A DNA stretch of 64,000 nt from Rhodoblastus acidophilus (GCF_025961575.1 NZ_JAOQNX010000003.1:169566-233565), one strand, 5' to 3'. Shown: positions 29,399 to 38,922, counted from the stretch's first letter. Numbers and translations: made by a program. Notes: generated by a model not told the origin, from the letters alone.

Positions 29399-29427
29399 GG
29401 GCTTTTCAGCAGCCCTGCGAACGCCTG

Positions 29428-30171
29428 CTAATGCAATATCCTCTGCAAGAACGCCCGCGTCCGCTCATGCCGGGGCGCGCCAAAAAATGCGTCGGGCGCG
29501 GCGATCTCGACAATCTGCCCCTGATCCAGAAACACCACGCGATCCGCGACCTGCCGGGCAAAGCCCATTTCGTGCGTCACCGCCAGCATGGTCATGCCTT
29601 CCCGCGCCAGCTCCACCATACAGTCCAGCACCTCCTGCACCATCTCCGGGTCAAGCGCCGAGGTCGGCTCGTCGAACAGCATGATTTTCGGCTTCATGCA
29701 CAGCGCCCGCGCGATGGCGACGCGCTGCTGCTGCCCGCCGGACAATTGGCTCGGAAATTTGTGGGCGTGTTCGGCGATGCGCACCCGCTCCAGATAGGTC
29801 AGCGCGAGATCGCGCGCCTCGGCGACCGGCGTTTTGCGCACCTGCACGGGCGCCAGCGTGCAATTGTCGAGCACGGAGAGGTGCGGAAACAGGTTGAATT
29901 GTTGAAAGACCATGCCGATTTCGCGCCGCACCTCCTCGATGGATTTGACATCGTCGGTCAGCTCCACGCCATCGACGACGATTTGTCCCGCCTGATGGGT
30001 TTCGAGCCGGTTGAGACAGCGGATCAGCGTGGATTTGCCGGAGCCCGAGGGGCCGCACAGCACCAGTTTTTCGCCGGGCGCGACCTCGAGATCGATGTCG
30101 CGCAACACGTGGGTGGCGCCGTACCATTTGTTCACGCCCACCATGCGAATCGCGATTTCAGGTTGCGCCAT
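29428..30171 (-). CDS. Amino-acid ABC transporter ATP-binding protein (GlnQ/HisP-like)
   Basis: 247 aa. Walker [22 protein letters not shown]-loop [13 protein letters not shown], signature [15 protein letters not shown], Walker [17 protein letters not shown] and switch VTHEMGFA are all intact. The sequence style is that of polar amino-acid uptake systems. Its permease and binding protein are absent from the flanks, so it is an orphan ATPase that must pair with subunits encoded elsewhere. Start at the ATG 30171; the upstream frame to 30222 is not protein-like. Confidence 0.9.
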   Translation of the reverse strand: MAQPEIAIRMVGVNKWYGATHVLRDIDLEVAPGEKLVLCGPSGSGKSTLIRCLNRLETHQAGQIVVDGVELTDDVKSIEEVRREIGMVFQQFNLFPHLSVLDNCTLAPVQVRKTPVAEARDLALTYLERVRIAEHAHKFPSQLSGGQQQRVAIARALCMKPKIMLFDEPTSALDPEMVQEVLDCMVELAREGMTMLAVTHEMGFARQVADRVVFLDQGQIVEIAAPDAFFGAPRHERTRAFLQRILH

Positions 30172-30255
30172 GCCGAACTCCACGTTTCTAGCCAGCCTAG
30201 GGCAATTTGCGCTTCGCTCCAATGTGCGGAGAACTTCCTCTTGGCTTCAGCGCGT

Positions 30256-30462
30256 CATGGCCGAGCTTGTCCCGGCCATCCACGCCGGCATGGAGGGCGG
30301 GGCGGGGCGAGAGGAGGCGCCGCTTCGGTCCAATTCTACGAGGACGGGCAGGGGGCTCGGCGTGGATGCCCGGGACAAGCCCGGGCATGACGGCGCCCTT
30401 GCTGGAGCGCTCACGCCATGACCGACTCCATCGAAATCGCCTGCGGCGCCGCCCACGCCCGC
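30256..30462 (+). repeat. Tandem duplication unit 1 (contains a dead copy of the epimerase start)
   Basis: Matches 30501-30707 at a constant 245-bp offset with scattered differences. It contains an imperfect dyad (CATGGCCGAGCTTGTCCCGG ... CCCGGGACAAGCCCGGGCAT) and, at 30418, an ATG with the first 15 codons of the epimerase gene (TDSIEIACGAAHAR), after which the frame diverges. A pseudo-start, not a gene. Confidence 0.85.
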
Positions 30463-30500
30463 GCCCTGCGGCGGCGCCTGTTCCGCCTCGTTTCCACCGG

Positions 30501-30707
30501 CATGGCCGGGCTTGTCCCGGTCCTCCACGCCGGCATGGAGGGCGGGGCGGGGCAAAATGAGGCGCAGCTTCGGTCCAATCCTGAGAGGACGGGCAGCGGG
30601 CTCGGCGTGGATGCCCAGGACGAGCCCAGGCATGACGGTTCCCTTGGCAACGCGCTCACGCCATGACCAACTCCATCGAAATCGCCTGCGGCGCCGCCCA
30701 CGCCCGC
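30501..30707 (+). repeat. Tandem duplication unit 2 (leads into the intact epimerase)
   Basis: Second unit of the 245-bp duplication; its ATG at 30663 starts the real gene. The dyad carries paired-looking changes (GCCCAGGACGAGCCCAGGCA against GCCCGGGACAAGCCCGGGCA in unit 1). Confidence 0.85.
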
Positions 30708-31523
30708 ATCGCGCTGCGCGGCGCCGAGCTCAAGTCCTGGGTTGTGGCCGGCGACGATCTGCTCTGGCCCGGCGATCCCGCGAGCTGGCCCGACTCGGCG
30801 CCGCTGCTGTTCCCGGTGGTGGGCTGGACCCGCGACGGGATTCGCGTCGACGGGCGGCGCTACCCCTTGGGCCTCCACGGTTTTATCCGCCACCAAGATT
30901 TTCGAATTGTGGCCGCCGCGCCGGATCGCGTGACGCTCGCCGCAAGCGCCGATGAGCACACGAAAACCCTGTTCCCGTTCAAGTTCAACATGAACATCGT
31001 ATATCAAATTACAACCAATGAGTTGCGGCAGGTCTTGCATGTGGTGAACGAGGACGTGCGGCCCATGCCCTATGCCGTGGGTCTTCATCCCGGCTTTCGC
31101 TGGCCGCTGCCCGGCGCAACCGGCGCGCACACCGTCACCTTTGACGCGGAGGAGTCGCCAAAAATTCCGGTGATCTCCCCCGGCGGCCTGTTTTCGGACG
31201 AAAAGCGCGCCGTCCCGCTGCACGGCCGCCGGCTCGATCTGACCCCAAACCTGTTCAGCGAAGCCCTGTGTTTTTTGCACGCCAACAGCCGAGCCCTGGA
31301 GTTTTCCAGCGGCGAAAACGTCCTGCGCATGACGCTCGACAATTTCTGTCACATCGCGCTCTGGACCCTGCCGGGCGCGAATTTCCTGTGCCTGGAGGCC
31401 TGGACGGGCCATGGCGACCCCGTCGGCTTTGACGGCGAGCTCAGCGCCAAGCCGTCGATGCGCCTGCTCGAACCCGGAGAAAAGGCCCGTCACGCCGCCA
31501 CATTTTCTTGGCGCGCCTGCTAA
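30663..31523 (+). CDS. Aldose 1-epimerase family protein
   Basis: 286 aa, galactose-mutarotase-like beta-sandwich. LKSWVVAGDDLLWPGDPASW, then APLLFPVVGWTRDG, YPLGLHGFIRHQDF (catalytic His region) and YAVGLHPGFRWPLPG (second His) follow the LacX/YeaD-type subgroup, and the Glu near the C-terminus (FLCLEAWTGHGDP) fits the catalytic base. The substrate is unknown. The first 15 codons are duplicated 245 bp upstream. It is followed after 19 bp by an MFS gene and may be co-transcribed with it. Confidence 0.85.
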   Translation: MTNSIEIACGAAHARIALRGAELKSWVVAGDDLLWPGDPASWPDSAPLLFPVVGWTRDGIRVDGRRYPLGLHGFIRHQDFRIVAAAPDRVTLAASADEHTKTLFPFKFNMNIVYQITTNELRQVLHVVNEDVRPMPYAVGLHPGFRWPLPGATGAHTVTFDAEESPKIPVISPGGLFSDEKRAVPLHGRRLDLTPNLFSEALCFLHANSRALEFSSGENVLRMTLDNFCHIALWTLPGANFLCLEAWTGHGDPVGFDGELSAKPSMRLLEPGEKARHAATFSWRAC

Positions 31524-31542
31524 AACTCTGTAGGACACCGGC

Positions 31543-32757
31543 ATGGTCTCATTCTCCGCCGGGCGCAACATCGTCCTGTTCCTGCTGATGCGGGGGCTCG
31601 GCGCCTTCTCCGCGCAAATGCTCGATGTCGCCATCGGCTGGCACGTTTACGCGCGCACCGGAAGCGCCCTGAGCCTCGGTCTGGTCGGCCTCGCGCAATT
31701 CCTGCCGCTGGTGCTGCTGCTGCGCTGGAGCGGCCCGGCCGCCGACCGCTACGACCGGCGCAAAATATCCGCCTTCGCCGCGCTCGGGCAGGGCGGAGCC
31801 TCGCTCGCCATCTTCCTGATCGCGATCTTCGACGCGCCGATCCCCTGGATTTACCCAGCCTTGTTCGCGCTCGGCTCGGCGCGCGCCTTTTCCGGGCCGG
31901 CCAATTCGTCGCTGCTGCCGCAGATCGTCGACGCCGCGCATTTTCCCCGCGCGGTGGCGCTGTCGACCACCATGTTCCAGGCGGCGACCATCGCCGGCCC
32001 GGCCATGGGTGGAATTTTCTACGCGCTCGGCTCCGAAAAAATTTTTGCCGCTTGCGCGCTGCTCGCCGCCGCCGCCGCGCCGATCGCCTTCAAAATCGTG
32101 CTGCCGAACGCCCCCGCCGCCACCGCCCCGACCGGCGAAAAAAACGCGCTCGACGGCTTGCGCTACATCTGGTCGAACAAGGTGCTGCTCGGGTCGATCT
32201 CGCTCGATCTGTTCGCCGTGCTGTTTGGCGGCGTGACGGCGCTGCTGCCGATCTATTGCCGCGACATCTTGCAAGTCGGCCCCGAAGGCCTGGGCTTTTT
32301 GCGCGCCGCGCCCGCCGTGGGCGCAATCGCCGTCAGCCTGCTGCTCTCCGTCTTTCCGTTGCGTCGCCACGTCGGGGCCAAAATGTTCGCCGCCGTCGCG
32401 GCTTACGGCGTCGCCACCCTGGTCTTCGCGCTGTCCCAAAATTTCTGGCTGTCCGCCGCCGCCCTGGCGTCGCTGGGCGCCTTTGACGTCGTGAGCATGG
32501 TGGTGCGGCAAACCCTGTCGCAGATCGCCACGCCCGACGCCATGCGCGGCCGCGTCTCGGCGGTCAATTTCCTGTTCATCGGCGCGTCCAACCAATTGGG
32601 CGAATTCGAATCCGGCGTGGCGGCGGCCCTGCTCGGCGCGGTCGGCGCGGCTTTGTTTGGCGGCGTCGCCGCCGTGGTCGTCGTCGGCGTCTGGGCGGTC
32701 CTGTTTCCGGAGCTGCGGCGCGCCGACCGTTTCCAACCCATCGAGGAGAAAACATGA
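31543..32757 (+). CDS. MFS transporter (EntS/MFS_3-like)
   Basis: 404 aa with about 11-12 hydrophobic helices. The loop after helix 2 ([13 protein letters not shown]) matches the G-x3-D-R-x-x-R-R MFS motif; [17 protein letters not shown] motif appears as [20 protein letters not shown] in the C-half. The subgroup resembles exporters of the EntS/MFS_3 type, so drug or metabolite efflux is possible. The 3' end overlaps folD by 4 bp (ATGA). Confidence 0.85.
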   Translation: MVSFSAGRNIVLFLLMRGLGAFSAQMLDVAIGWHVYARTGSALSLGLVGLAQFLPLVLLLRWSGPAADRYDRRKISAFAALGQGGASLAIFLIAIFDAPIPWIYPALFALGSARAFSGPANSSLLPQIVDAAHFPRAVALSTTMFQAATIAGPAMGGIFYALGSEKIFAACALLAAAAAPIAFKIVLPNAPAATAPTGEKNALDGLRYIWSNKVLLGSISLDLFAVLFGGVTALLPIYCRDILQVGPEGLGFLRAAPAVGAIAVSLLLSVFPLRRHVGAKMFAAVAAYGVATLVFALSQNFWLSAAALASLGAFDVVSMVVRQTLSQIATPDAMRGRVSAVNFLFIGASNQLGEFESGVAAALLGAVGAALFGGVAAVVVVGVWAVLFPELRRADRFQPIEEKT

Positions 32758-33668
32758 GCGAAATCATCAAACCCTCGGGAAAAAAAGCTTTGCTCATCGA
32801 CGGCAAGGCCGCCTCCGCCGCCGTTTTGGCGCGGGTCGCGGCGGAAGCGGCGTCGCTCACCCAAAAACCCGGCCTCGCCGTGGTGCTGGTCGGCGAGGAC
32901 CCGGCGAGCCAGGTCTATGTCAAATCCAAGGGCAAGGCGGCCAAGGAGTGCGGCTTTCACAGCGTCCAGCACGACCTGCCGGCGACCACCAGCGAAGCCG
33001 AACTGATCGCGCTGGTGAAGGCGCTCAACGCCGATCCGGCGATCCACGGCATTCTCGTGCAATTGCCGCTGCCCAAGGGCATCGATTCCAGCAAGGTGTT
33101 GGAGACCATCGCGCCTGAGAAGGATGTCGACGGCTTCCACCCCGTCAACGTCGGCCTGCTCGCGACCGGCCTGACGGATCGCGCGCTCGTCCCCTGCACG
33201 CCGGCCGGCGCCATGCTGCTGATTGAGGAAGCCGCGAAAGCCCTGGGGCGCGACCTGTCCGGCGCGGAGGCGGTGATCGTCGGCCGCTCCAACATCGTCG
33301 GCAAGCCGATGGCGCAACTTCTGCTGGCGCAAAACGCCACGGTGACGGTGGCGCATTCCCGGACAAAAGACCTTCCGGCGGTGGCGCGGCGCGCCGACAT
33401 TCTGGTGGCGGCGGTCGGCCGTCCCGAAATGATCCGGGGCGATTGGATCAAGCCGGGCGCGCTGGTGATCGACGTCGGCATCAACCGCATTCCGGCCGAG
33501 GGGCTCAACGCCCAGGGTCAACCGAAGACGCGCCTGGTCGGCGACGTCGCCCTTCAGGAAGCGCTCGAGGTCGCCGGCGCGATCACCCCGGTCCCCGGCG
33601 GCGTGGGACCGATGACCATCGCGCTGCTGATGTCGAACACGCTGCGCGCGGCGAAACGGGCGGCCTAG
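32754..33668 (+). CDS. folD: Methylenetetrahydrofolate dehydrogenase/cyclohydrolase
   Basis: Interconverts C1 units on tetrahydrofolate, 304 aa. [20 protein letters not shown] carries the catalytic Tyr-Lys pair, [11 protein letters not shown] and [13 protein letters not shown] the substrate site, and [18 protein letters not shown] plus [15 protein letters not shown] the NADP site and signature. The start overlaps the MFS stop, implying coupling. Confidence 0.97.
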   Translation: MSEIIKPSGKKALLIDGKAASAAVLARVAAEAASLTQKPGLAVVLVGEDPASQVYVKSKGKAAKECGFHSVQHDLPATTSEAELIALVKALNADPAIHGILVQLPLPKGIDSSKVLETIAPEKDVDGFHPVNVGLLATGLTDRALVPCTPAGAMLLIEEAAKALGRDLSGAEAVIVGRSNIVGKPMAQLLLAQNATVTVAHSRTKDLPAVARRADILVAAVGRPEMIRGDWIKPGALVIDVGINRIPAEGLNAQGQPKTRLVGDVALQEALEVAGAITPVPGGVGPMTIALLMSNTLRAAKRAA

Positions 33669-33676
33669 CCGCAGCC

Positions 33677-33754
33677 GGGGACTGGATCGAATTGCGCCCC
33701 ACGTCCCCATGGCGCAGGCAAGGCTATTGACGGCGCAATTCGTTCCTGTCCCCC
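33677..33754 (+). repeat. Family-B palindromic repeat
   Basis: Inverted ends of 21 bp (GGGGACTGGATCGAATTGCG... and its near complement ...CAATTCGTTCCTGTCCCC), two mismatches between the arms, about 35 bp of unrelated centre. It follows folD by 8 bp. Confidence 0.85.
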
Positions 33755-33774
33755 TCACAGGAGGCCCCCGGGTC

Positions 33775-33848
33775 GGGGACAGGAACGCCTCGCGCCCAAA
33801 ATTTCGTGTCAACCGGGACGCGCGGGTGCGCGACGCGATCCAGTCCCC
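33775..33848 (-). repeat. Family-B palindromic repeat, inverted neighbour
   Basis: Begins GGGGACAGGAACG and ends CGCGATCCAGTCCCC, so it is inverted relative to the copy at 33677, 20 bp away. It touches the stop codon of livK and occupies the convergent folD/livK junction. Confidence 0.85.
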
Positions 33849-34973
33849 TCAGTCCCCGATCTGCACGTAAGTCACCTTGCCGTCCGGCCCCTTGCGCCAC
33901 TCGTAAACCGTGTAATCGGCGCGGGTGACGTCGCCCTTGGCGTCGAAGGCGATGTCGCCGATCACGCTCGGAAACGGTCCGGCCTCGTGCAAAGTCTTGG
34001 CGACGGCGGTGGGATCGGTGGATTTCGCCTTCTCGATCGCCTGTTTCAACACCTGCATGGTGGCGTAGGAATAGAGCGTGTAAGTCTCGGGATTGTACCC
34101 CTTGGCCTCGAACGCCTTCACGACTGCGGCGGCTTCCGGGCGCTTGCGCGGGTCCGGCGGGAAGGTCATGAGCGAGCCCTCGACCCCCGGCCCGGCGATG
34201 GAGGCGAATTCTTGCGACGCGATGCCATCGCCGCCCATGATGATCGCCTTCACCCCCTGGTCGCGCATCTGCCGCACCAGCAACCCGCCTTCGGTGAAAT
34301 AACCGCCGAAGAAGATGATGTCGGCGTCGACCGACTTGATTTTTGAAACCATGGCGGAAAAATCTTTTTCGCCCTTGTTCAGGCCCTCGTACATCACCTC
34401 TTTGACGCCCGCCGCGGCCAAGCCCTTGCGCGCTTCGTCGGCGAGGCCCTTTCCATAGGTCGACTTGTCGTGGATGATGGCGATCTTCTTGCCCTTGGCG
34501 TGTTCGACCAAATATTTCGCCGCCACCGCGCCTTGCTGGTCGTCGCGGCCGCAGGTGCGGAACAGCAGGGGATAGCCGCGCTCGGTCACCTGGGGATTGG
34601 TCGAGCCGGGCGAGATCTCCAGCACGCCGGCCTCGTTGTAGACATCGGAGGCGGGCATGGTCACGGCCGAATTGAAATGGCCGACGACAAAGGTGACGCC
34701 CTCGCCGACGAATTTGTTGGCGACGGACCGGCCCTGTTTGGAATCGCCGGCGTCGTCGCCGATGGACAGCTCCAATTTCTGCCCCAGCACGCCGCCCGCG
34801 GCATTGATGTCGGCGGCGGCCTGCTCCGCGCCATTGCGGATCTGCGCGCCGAAGGCCGCGTCCGAACCGGTGATCGGGCTGCCGACGCCGACCTTGATCT
34901 GGGCGTAAGCCGGGCCGGCGAGCAGGGCGGCCAACAGGCCAGCGGCGACGCCGGTCAAAACATTCTTTTTCAT
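33849..34973 (-). CDS. livK: Branched-chain amino-acid ABC transporter, substrate-binding protein
   Basis: Periplasmic receptor, 374 aa. Signal peptide KKNVLTGVAAGLLAALLAGP then AYA. The mature protein starts IKVGVGSPITGSDAAFGAQI and continues with GVLGQKLELSIGDDAGDSKQ, GHFNSAVTMPASDVYNEAGV and FRTCGRDDQQGAVAAKYLVE, all typical of LivK/LivJ-type Leu/Ile/Val receptors. GGAG lies 9 bases before the ATG at 34973. It is last in the liv operon. The ligand could also be an amide or urea. Confidence 0.92.
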   Translation of the reverse strand: MKKNVLTGVAAGLLAALLAGPAYAQIKVGVGSPITGSDAAFGAQIRNGAEQAAADINAAGGVLGQKLELSIGDDAGDSKQGRSVANKFVGEGVTFVVGHFNSAVTMPASDVYNEAGVLEISPGSTNPQVTERGYPLLFRTCGRDDQQGAVAAKYLVEHAKGKKIAIIHDKSTYGKGLADEARKGLAAAGVKEVMYEGLNKGEKDFSAMVSKIKSVDADIIFFGGYFTEGGLLVRQMRDQGVKAIIMGGDGIASQEFASIAGPGVEGSLMTFPPDPRKRPEAAAVVKAFEAKGYNPETYTLYSYATMQVLKQAIEKAKSTDPTAVAKTLHEAGPFPSVIGDIAFDAKGDVTRADYTVYEWRKGPDGKVTYVQIGD

Positions 34974-35042
34974 GCGGGAACTCCGGGCGGAAATTTCTCC
35001 CCGATCTTGCCGTCTGCCCGGACGATTGTCGATAGCGTGGCG

Positions 35043-35564
35043 TCAGCGATGACCGCCATGAAATCCGCCGCCGTGGAAACCGCCATGGAATCCGCCAAAG
35101 CCGCCGTGGTGAAAGCCGCCGTGGCCAAATCCGCCGCCATGAAAACCGCCATGGTGAAATCCGCCGCCATGCCAGCCGCCATACCGCCGGCCGCCCCAGC
35201 CGCCGTAATAAGGCCCGCCGCCATAATAGGCGGGGCTATAATAGCCGTAATTGTAGCAGCCGCCGTAGAGGCAGGGGTTGCTGAGCGCCGCGCCGACCAC
35301 CGCGCCGAACAAAGCCGCGCCCGGATTGTAGCCATGGCGCCAGTGGCGGTGATGCCGCCAATGGTGGTGGCGCCAATGATGATGAGGACGCCAGTGGCGA
35401 TGCCGATAATAATGGTGATGATGCCCCCAGCCGTGGCGATAGTGGGTGGCTTCGATCGGCGCGGCCGGGCGCTCGATGGCGGCGGGCGCGATCGGCGCAG
35501 CCTCCGCCGGTTGCAGCAAGGCGAACGGCAGCGCCGCCGCCAACAGGGTGGTGAAAACGCGCAT
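35043..35564 (-). CDS. Secreted His/Gly-rich protein
   Basis: 173 aa. Signal peptide MRVFTTLLAAALPFALLQPA (AEA cleavage), then a run of HRHW/HHHW-type repeats, a short hydrophobic helix (GAALFGAVVGAALSNP) with CLYGGCYNYGYY, and a tail of GGFHHGGFHGG-type repeats. Similar low-complexity periplasmic proteins are common in Rhizobiales. Metal binding is plausible from the histidines but unproven. The ATG at 35564 has GGGAG upstream. It is inserted between livK and the rest of the liv operon. Confidence 0.75.
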   Translation of the reverse strand: MRVFTTLLAAALPFALLQPAEAAPIAPAAIERPAAPIEATHYRHGWGHHHHYYRHRHWRPHHHWRHHHWRHHRHWRHGYNPGAALFGAVVGAALSNPCLYGGCYNYGYYSPAYYGGGPYYGGWGGRRYGGWHGGGFHHGGFHGGGFGHGGFHHGGFGGFHGGFHGGGFHGGHR

Positions 35565-35646
35565 GGCTTTCTCCCGAAACATGTCGTGTTCAGACAAGTT
35601 CGGGAACGCGGCAAGGTTCCGCCGCGGTCTTAAAAACACAAGAAGA

Positions 35647-35952
35647 TCAAGCGATCCAGGGATATTGCCGCCGCATGCGGGCGCGATGCGCGACCAGCCA
35701 CGCTCCCCCTTGGGCGAACAGGCTCCAGGCGTAGGCGATGAGCGCGGCGGAGGGGGCGAACAGCGGCTCCTGGAACAGCGACCAATGCAAAAACCGCATC
35801 GCCGCCGCCAGCAGCAGGCCGTAGAGCAGCAGCAGGGCGGGAGGCCGCCAGGCGCGGGCCACGGCGCGGCCCGAAGCGACACAGGCGAGCCCGCCCAGAA
35901 CCAGGGTGACGCCGACAAATACGCGCCAGTCGCCGATGACAAAATCCGTCAA
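35647..35952 (-). CDS. DUF6867 family membrane protein
   Basis: 101 aa, three hydrophobic segments: VFVGVTLVLGGLACVASGRA, then LLLLYGLLLAAAMRFLHWSL and ALIAYAWSLFAQGGAW. This order, with AWRP and RFLHW, matches the DUF6867 proteins that accompany liv operons in rhizobia (recalled pattern, not searched). It overlaps livF by 4 bp. Function unknown; an accessory to the transporter is the natural guess. Confidence 0.75.
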   Translation of the reverse strand: MTDFVIGDWRVFVGVTLVLGGLACVASGRAVARAWRPPALLLLYGLLLAAAMRFLHWSLFQEPLFAPSAALIAYAWSLFAQGGAWLVAHRARMRRQYPWIA

Positions 35953-36671
35953 TGCGCGCCCCCCTCAAGATAGGCGGCGCGCACTTTGGGGTCGCGCAGC
36001 AGGTCGGCGCCGCGGCCCGACATGGTTACGGCGCCATTGACCAGCACATAGGCGCGATGCGCCAGTTTCAGCGCATGATGGGCGTCCTGCTCGACCAGGA
36101 ACACGGACAAGCCTTCCTGTTCGTTGAGCCGCTTCACCGTCTCGAAAATCTGCTTGCACACCAGCGGCGCCAGGCCCAGCGAGGGCTCGTCGAGCAGCAG
36201 CAGTTTGGGATTGCTCATCAAAGCGCGGGCGATGGCGAGCATCTGCTGCTCGCCGCCGGACAAGGTGCCGCCGCGTTGTTTTTGCCGCTCCTTCAGCCGC
36301 GGGAAGATAGCAAAAACCTTTTCGAGATTGTCGTCAAAACCGACGTTTTGAGCGACCGCCGCGCCCATCTGCAAATTCTCGAAAACCGTCATGCGCGCAA
36401 AAATGCGCCGGCCCTCCGGCGATTGCGCGATGGACAGCCGCGCGATCTCATGGGTCGGCATATGGGTGATGTCCTGCCCGTCGAACAGGATTTTGCCGTC
36501 GCGCACACGCGGATTGCCAAAGATCGACATCATCAGCGTGGATTTGCCGGCGCCGTTCGACCCGATCAGGGCGACAATCTCGCCCTTGCCGACTTCGAGA
36601 TCGACGCCGCGCAGAGCCTGCACCGCGCCGTAAAAGGCGGTGACGCCGGAAATGGAGAGCAGCGCGGTCAT
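35949..36671 (-). CDS. livF: Branched-chain amino-acid ABC transporter ATPase LivF
   Basis: 240 aa. Walker A LIGSNGAGKSTLMMSIFG, signature GTLSGGEQQMLAIARALM, Walker B LLLLDEPSLGLAPLV, switch LVEQDAHHALKLAHRAYVLV. The LivF hallmark LGLAPL is present. Four-base overlaps with livG and the DUF6867 gene indicate one transcript. Confidence 0.96.
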   Translation of the reverse strand: MTALLSISGVTAFYGAVQALRGVDLEVGKGEIVALIGSNGAGKSTLMMSIFGNPRVRDGKILFDGQDITHMPTHEIARLSIAQSPEGRRIFARMTVFENLQMGAAVAQNVGFDDNLEKVFAIFPRLKERQKQRGGTLSGGEQQMLAIARALMSNPKLLLLDEPSLGLAPLVCKQIFETVKRLNEQEGLSVFLVEQDAHHALKLAHRAYVLVNGAVTMSGRGADLLRDPKVRAAYLEGGAH

Positions 36672-37585
36672 GCGCCGCTCCCAAGCGCTTGCCCTTGCAG
36701 CGCGGCTTCCACCGCCGGCTCGTCATGCTCCTCGACGCCGAGATAGGCGGCGATCACGGCGGGGTCCTCGCGCACCTCAGCCGGCGAGCCGTCGGCGATT
36801 TTCTGGCCGTAATCCAGCACCACCACATGGTCGGAAATGCGCATCACCACGGACATGTCGTGTTCGATCAACAGAATGGAGGTCTCGCCCTCGTCGCGTA
36901 TGCCGCGCAGCAGCTCCGCCAGCCCATGCGATTCCGCGGCGTTCAGGCCGGCGGCCGGCTCATCGAGACAGAGCAGGGCGGGATTCGTGCACATGGCGCG
37001 GGCGATTTCGAGCCGGCGCTGGTCGCCATAGGGCAGGCTGCCCGCGGGATCGTCGGCGCGCTTTCTCAAGCCGATGCGGTCGAGCCAGCCCACCGCGCGC
37101 TCCACCGCCGCCTGTTCGGCGCGCCGCCACGAGGGCAGGCCGAGCAGGCCAATAAACGAAAAACCGGCGGCGCGCGACAAAGCCTCGTTCTGGGCGATCA
37201 TCAGATTCTCCAGGGCGCTCATGCCCTGGAACAGCCGAATGTTTTGAAACGTCCGCGCCAGCCGCGCCTTGCGCACAATCTCGTGGTCGGCCATGCGTTC
37301 GAGCAGAAAGGTCTCGCCGTCATGCTTGCGCGCCGAGCGGGTCAGCGTCCCGATCTTTGCGTCGTCAAGCCGTCCGGCCGAAAAGGCGATGCGGCCGCTG
37401 GTCGGTTTGTAGAACCCGGTCAGGCAGTTGAACAAAGTGGTTTTGCCCGCGCCATTGGGTCCGATCAGCGCGGTAATGTCGCCGCGCCCGGCGGCAAACG
37501 ACACATTATTGACGGCGAGCAGCCCGCCGAAACGCATGGTGAGATGGTCCACGCGCAGAATGGGGTCCTGGAGCCAGCGCGTCAT
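36668..37585 (-). CDS. livG: Branched-chain amino-acid ABC transporter ATPase LivG
   Basis: 305 aa. LTMRFGGLLAVNNVSFAAG, Walker A LIGPNGAGKTTLFNCLTGFY, RTFQNIRLFQGMSALENLM, Walker B CLDEPAAGLNAAE and IEHDMSVVMRISDHVVVLDY are diagnostic of LivG. A C-terminal extension after YLGVEEHDEP is slightly longer than in E. coli. Overlaps livM by 4 bp. Confidence 0.96.
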   Translation of the reverse strand: MTRWLQDPILRVDHLTMRFGGLLAVNNVSFAAGRGDITALIGPNGAGKTTLFNCLTGFYKPTSGRIAFSAGRLDDAKIGTLTRSARKHDGETFLLERMADHEIVRKARLARTFQNIRLFQGMSALENLMIAQNEALSRAAGFSFIGLLGLPSWRRAEQAAVERAVGWLDRIGLRKRADDPAGSLPYGDQRRLEIARAMCTNPALLCLDEPAAGLNAAESHGLAELLRGIRDEGETSILLIEHDMSVVMRISDHVVVLDYGQKIADGSPAEVREDPAVIAAYLGVEEHDEPAVEAALQGQALGSGA

Positions 37586-38922
37586 GAGGCGACTCCCTTC
37601 TCCCCTTGCGGGAGAAGGTGGTCCGAAGGACCGGATGAGGGGTTCGAGAGCCTGACGGTCGGCGCCCGCGTCGACACCAGCCCGCGCGGCCTGAAATTCA
37701 TCATCGCCACCATGGCGAGGCCAACCAGCAGCATGCGGTATTGGGCAGGGTCAAAATCCGGCCCGAACACGCTCTTGAGAAAGGTCAGCTCGCGCAACAG
37801 CTCGGAGGCGCCCACCAGGAACACGGCGGCCACGGCCACCCCCAATTGCGAGCCGCCGCCGCCGAGCACGACAATGGCGAGGATCAGCGCGCTCTCGGAG
37901 AAGGTGAAGGCGGAGGGCGAGACAAACCCCTGCCGCAGCGCGAACAGGCAGCCGGCGATTCCGGCGAAAAAGGCGCCGAGCGCAAAGGCGGTGAGTTTGA
38001 TGTTGCGGGTGTCGAGGCCAAGCGCCCGGCAGGCGATCTCATCCTCGCGAAGCGCCTCCCAGGCCCGGCCGAGCGGCAGGCGGCGCAGCCGCAGCGACAC
38101 CAGATTGGCGAGCAGCGCCAACACCAGCACCAGATAATACAAAAAAATCTGTTTCTGCACGCCCTGGAACGGCAGGCCGAAATGCGCCGCAAAACCGCGC
38201 GGCCCCGGAATGAAGGGCAGGCCGAAAAAATTCAGGCCGGGGAAGCCGAACAGCCCGGCCTCGCCATGGGTGACCACATCCCAGTTGATCAGGACGATGC
38301 GCACGATTTCGGCGAAGGCGAGGGTGACGATCGCCAAATAATCGCCGCGCAGGCGCAGGATGGGAAAGCCGATGCAGAACCCCCAAAAGGCGGCGAGCAG
38401 GCCACAGACCGGCAGCAGCGCCCAAAAGCCGAGGCCGGTCAAGGGGGCGAGCAGGGCATAGGCATAGGCGCCGACCGCGTAGAAAGCGGCGTAACCGAGG
38501 TCGAGCAGGCCGGCGAGGCCGACCGTAATGTTCAGGCCCCAGCCCAGCAGCACATAAATGAGGATTTGCACCCCATAGGTGTCGATCCATTTCAGCGCCG
38601 CCTGCGGCCCGAGCAGGGCGACCACGGCCAGGGGATAGACGGTCAGGCCGGCGAGCAGAAGCGGCCCGAGCCAGGGCAGTTTTGGCCAGACGCGAGCGGG
38701 TTTGACCTTCGCCTCGCCGCCGCTCCACAGGGAGAGAAAGAACCGCAGGAGGAAGGCGGCGGCGCAAAACTGCAAAAACAGCGGCCAGCGCGGCTGCAGC
38801 GCCAAGAGATTGTTGAAATCGGGCTCGGCGCGATAGGCGATGATGGGAAAGCTGAGGCCCGCGACCACGAGGGTCGCCCAGCCCGCCTCGCGCAACGCGC
38901 GCAACATTTTTTCGGCGGGCAT
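37582..38922 (-). CDS. livM: Branched-chain amino-acid ABC transporter permease LivM
   Basis: 446 aa. The core GLNITVGLAGLLDLGYAAFY then GFCIGFPILRLRGDYLAIVT and GREALREDE-like AWEALREDEIACRALGLDT are LivM signatures. There is an N-terminal extension with two extra hydrophobic segments, as in E. coli LivM. Overlaps livG at its 3' end and touches livH at its 5' end. Confidence 0.95.
   Translation of the reverse strand: MPAEKMLRALREAGWATLVVAGLSFPIIAYRAEPDFNNLLALQPRWPLFLQFCAAAFLLRFFLSLWSGGEAKVKPARVWPKLPWLGPLLLAGLTVYPLAVVALLGPQAALKWIDTYGVQILIYVLLGWGLNITVGLAGLLDLGYAAFYAVGAYAYALLAPLTGLGFWALLPVCGLLAAFWGFCIGFPILRLRGDYLAIVTLAFAEIVRIVLINWDVVTHGEAGLFGFPGLNFFGLPFIPGPRGFAAHFGLPFQGVQKQIFLYYLVLVLALLANLVSLRLRRLPLGRAWEALREDEIACRALGLDTRNIKLTAFALGAFFAGIAGCLFALRQGFVSPSAFTFSESALILAIVVLGGGGSQLGVAVAAVFLVGASELLRELTFLKSVFGPDFDPAQYRMLLVGLAMVAMMNFRPRGLVSTRAPTVRLSNPSSGPSDHLLPQGEKGVAS

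Larger units (their letters stand above)
28791..29427. other. 637-bp intergenic region with parS and repeats
   Basis: No gene is supported. It contains a parS-like site (28867), an AT-rich stretch full of TTCGCGAA-type words (about 28985-29055), a short family-B repeat (29169-29217) and a family-A repeat (29343-29398). Open frames here have poor codon usage. Confidence 0.6.

Noticed and set aside
30418..30666. 82-residue open frame ahead of the epimerase gene
   Set aside because: Only the first 15 codons match the epimerase; the rest is repeat DNA from the tandem duplication.
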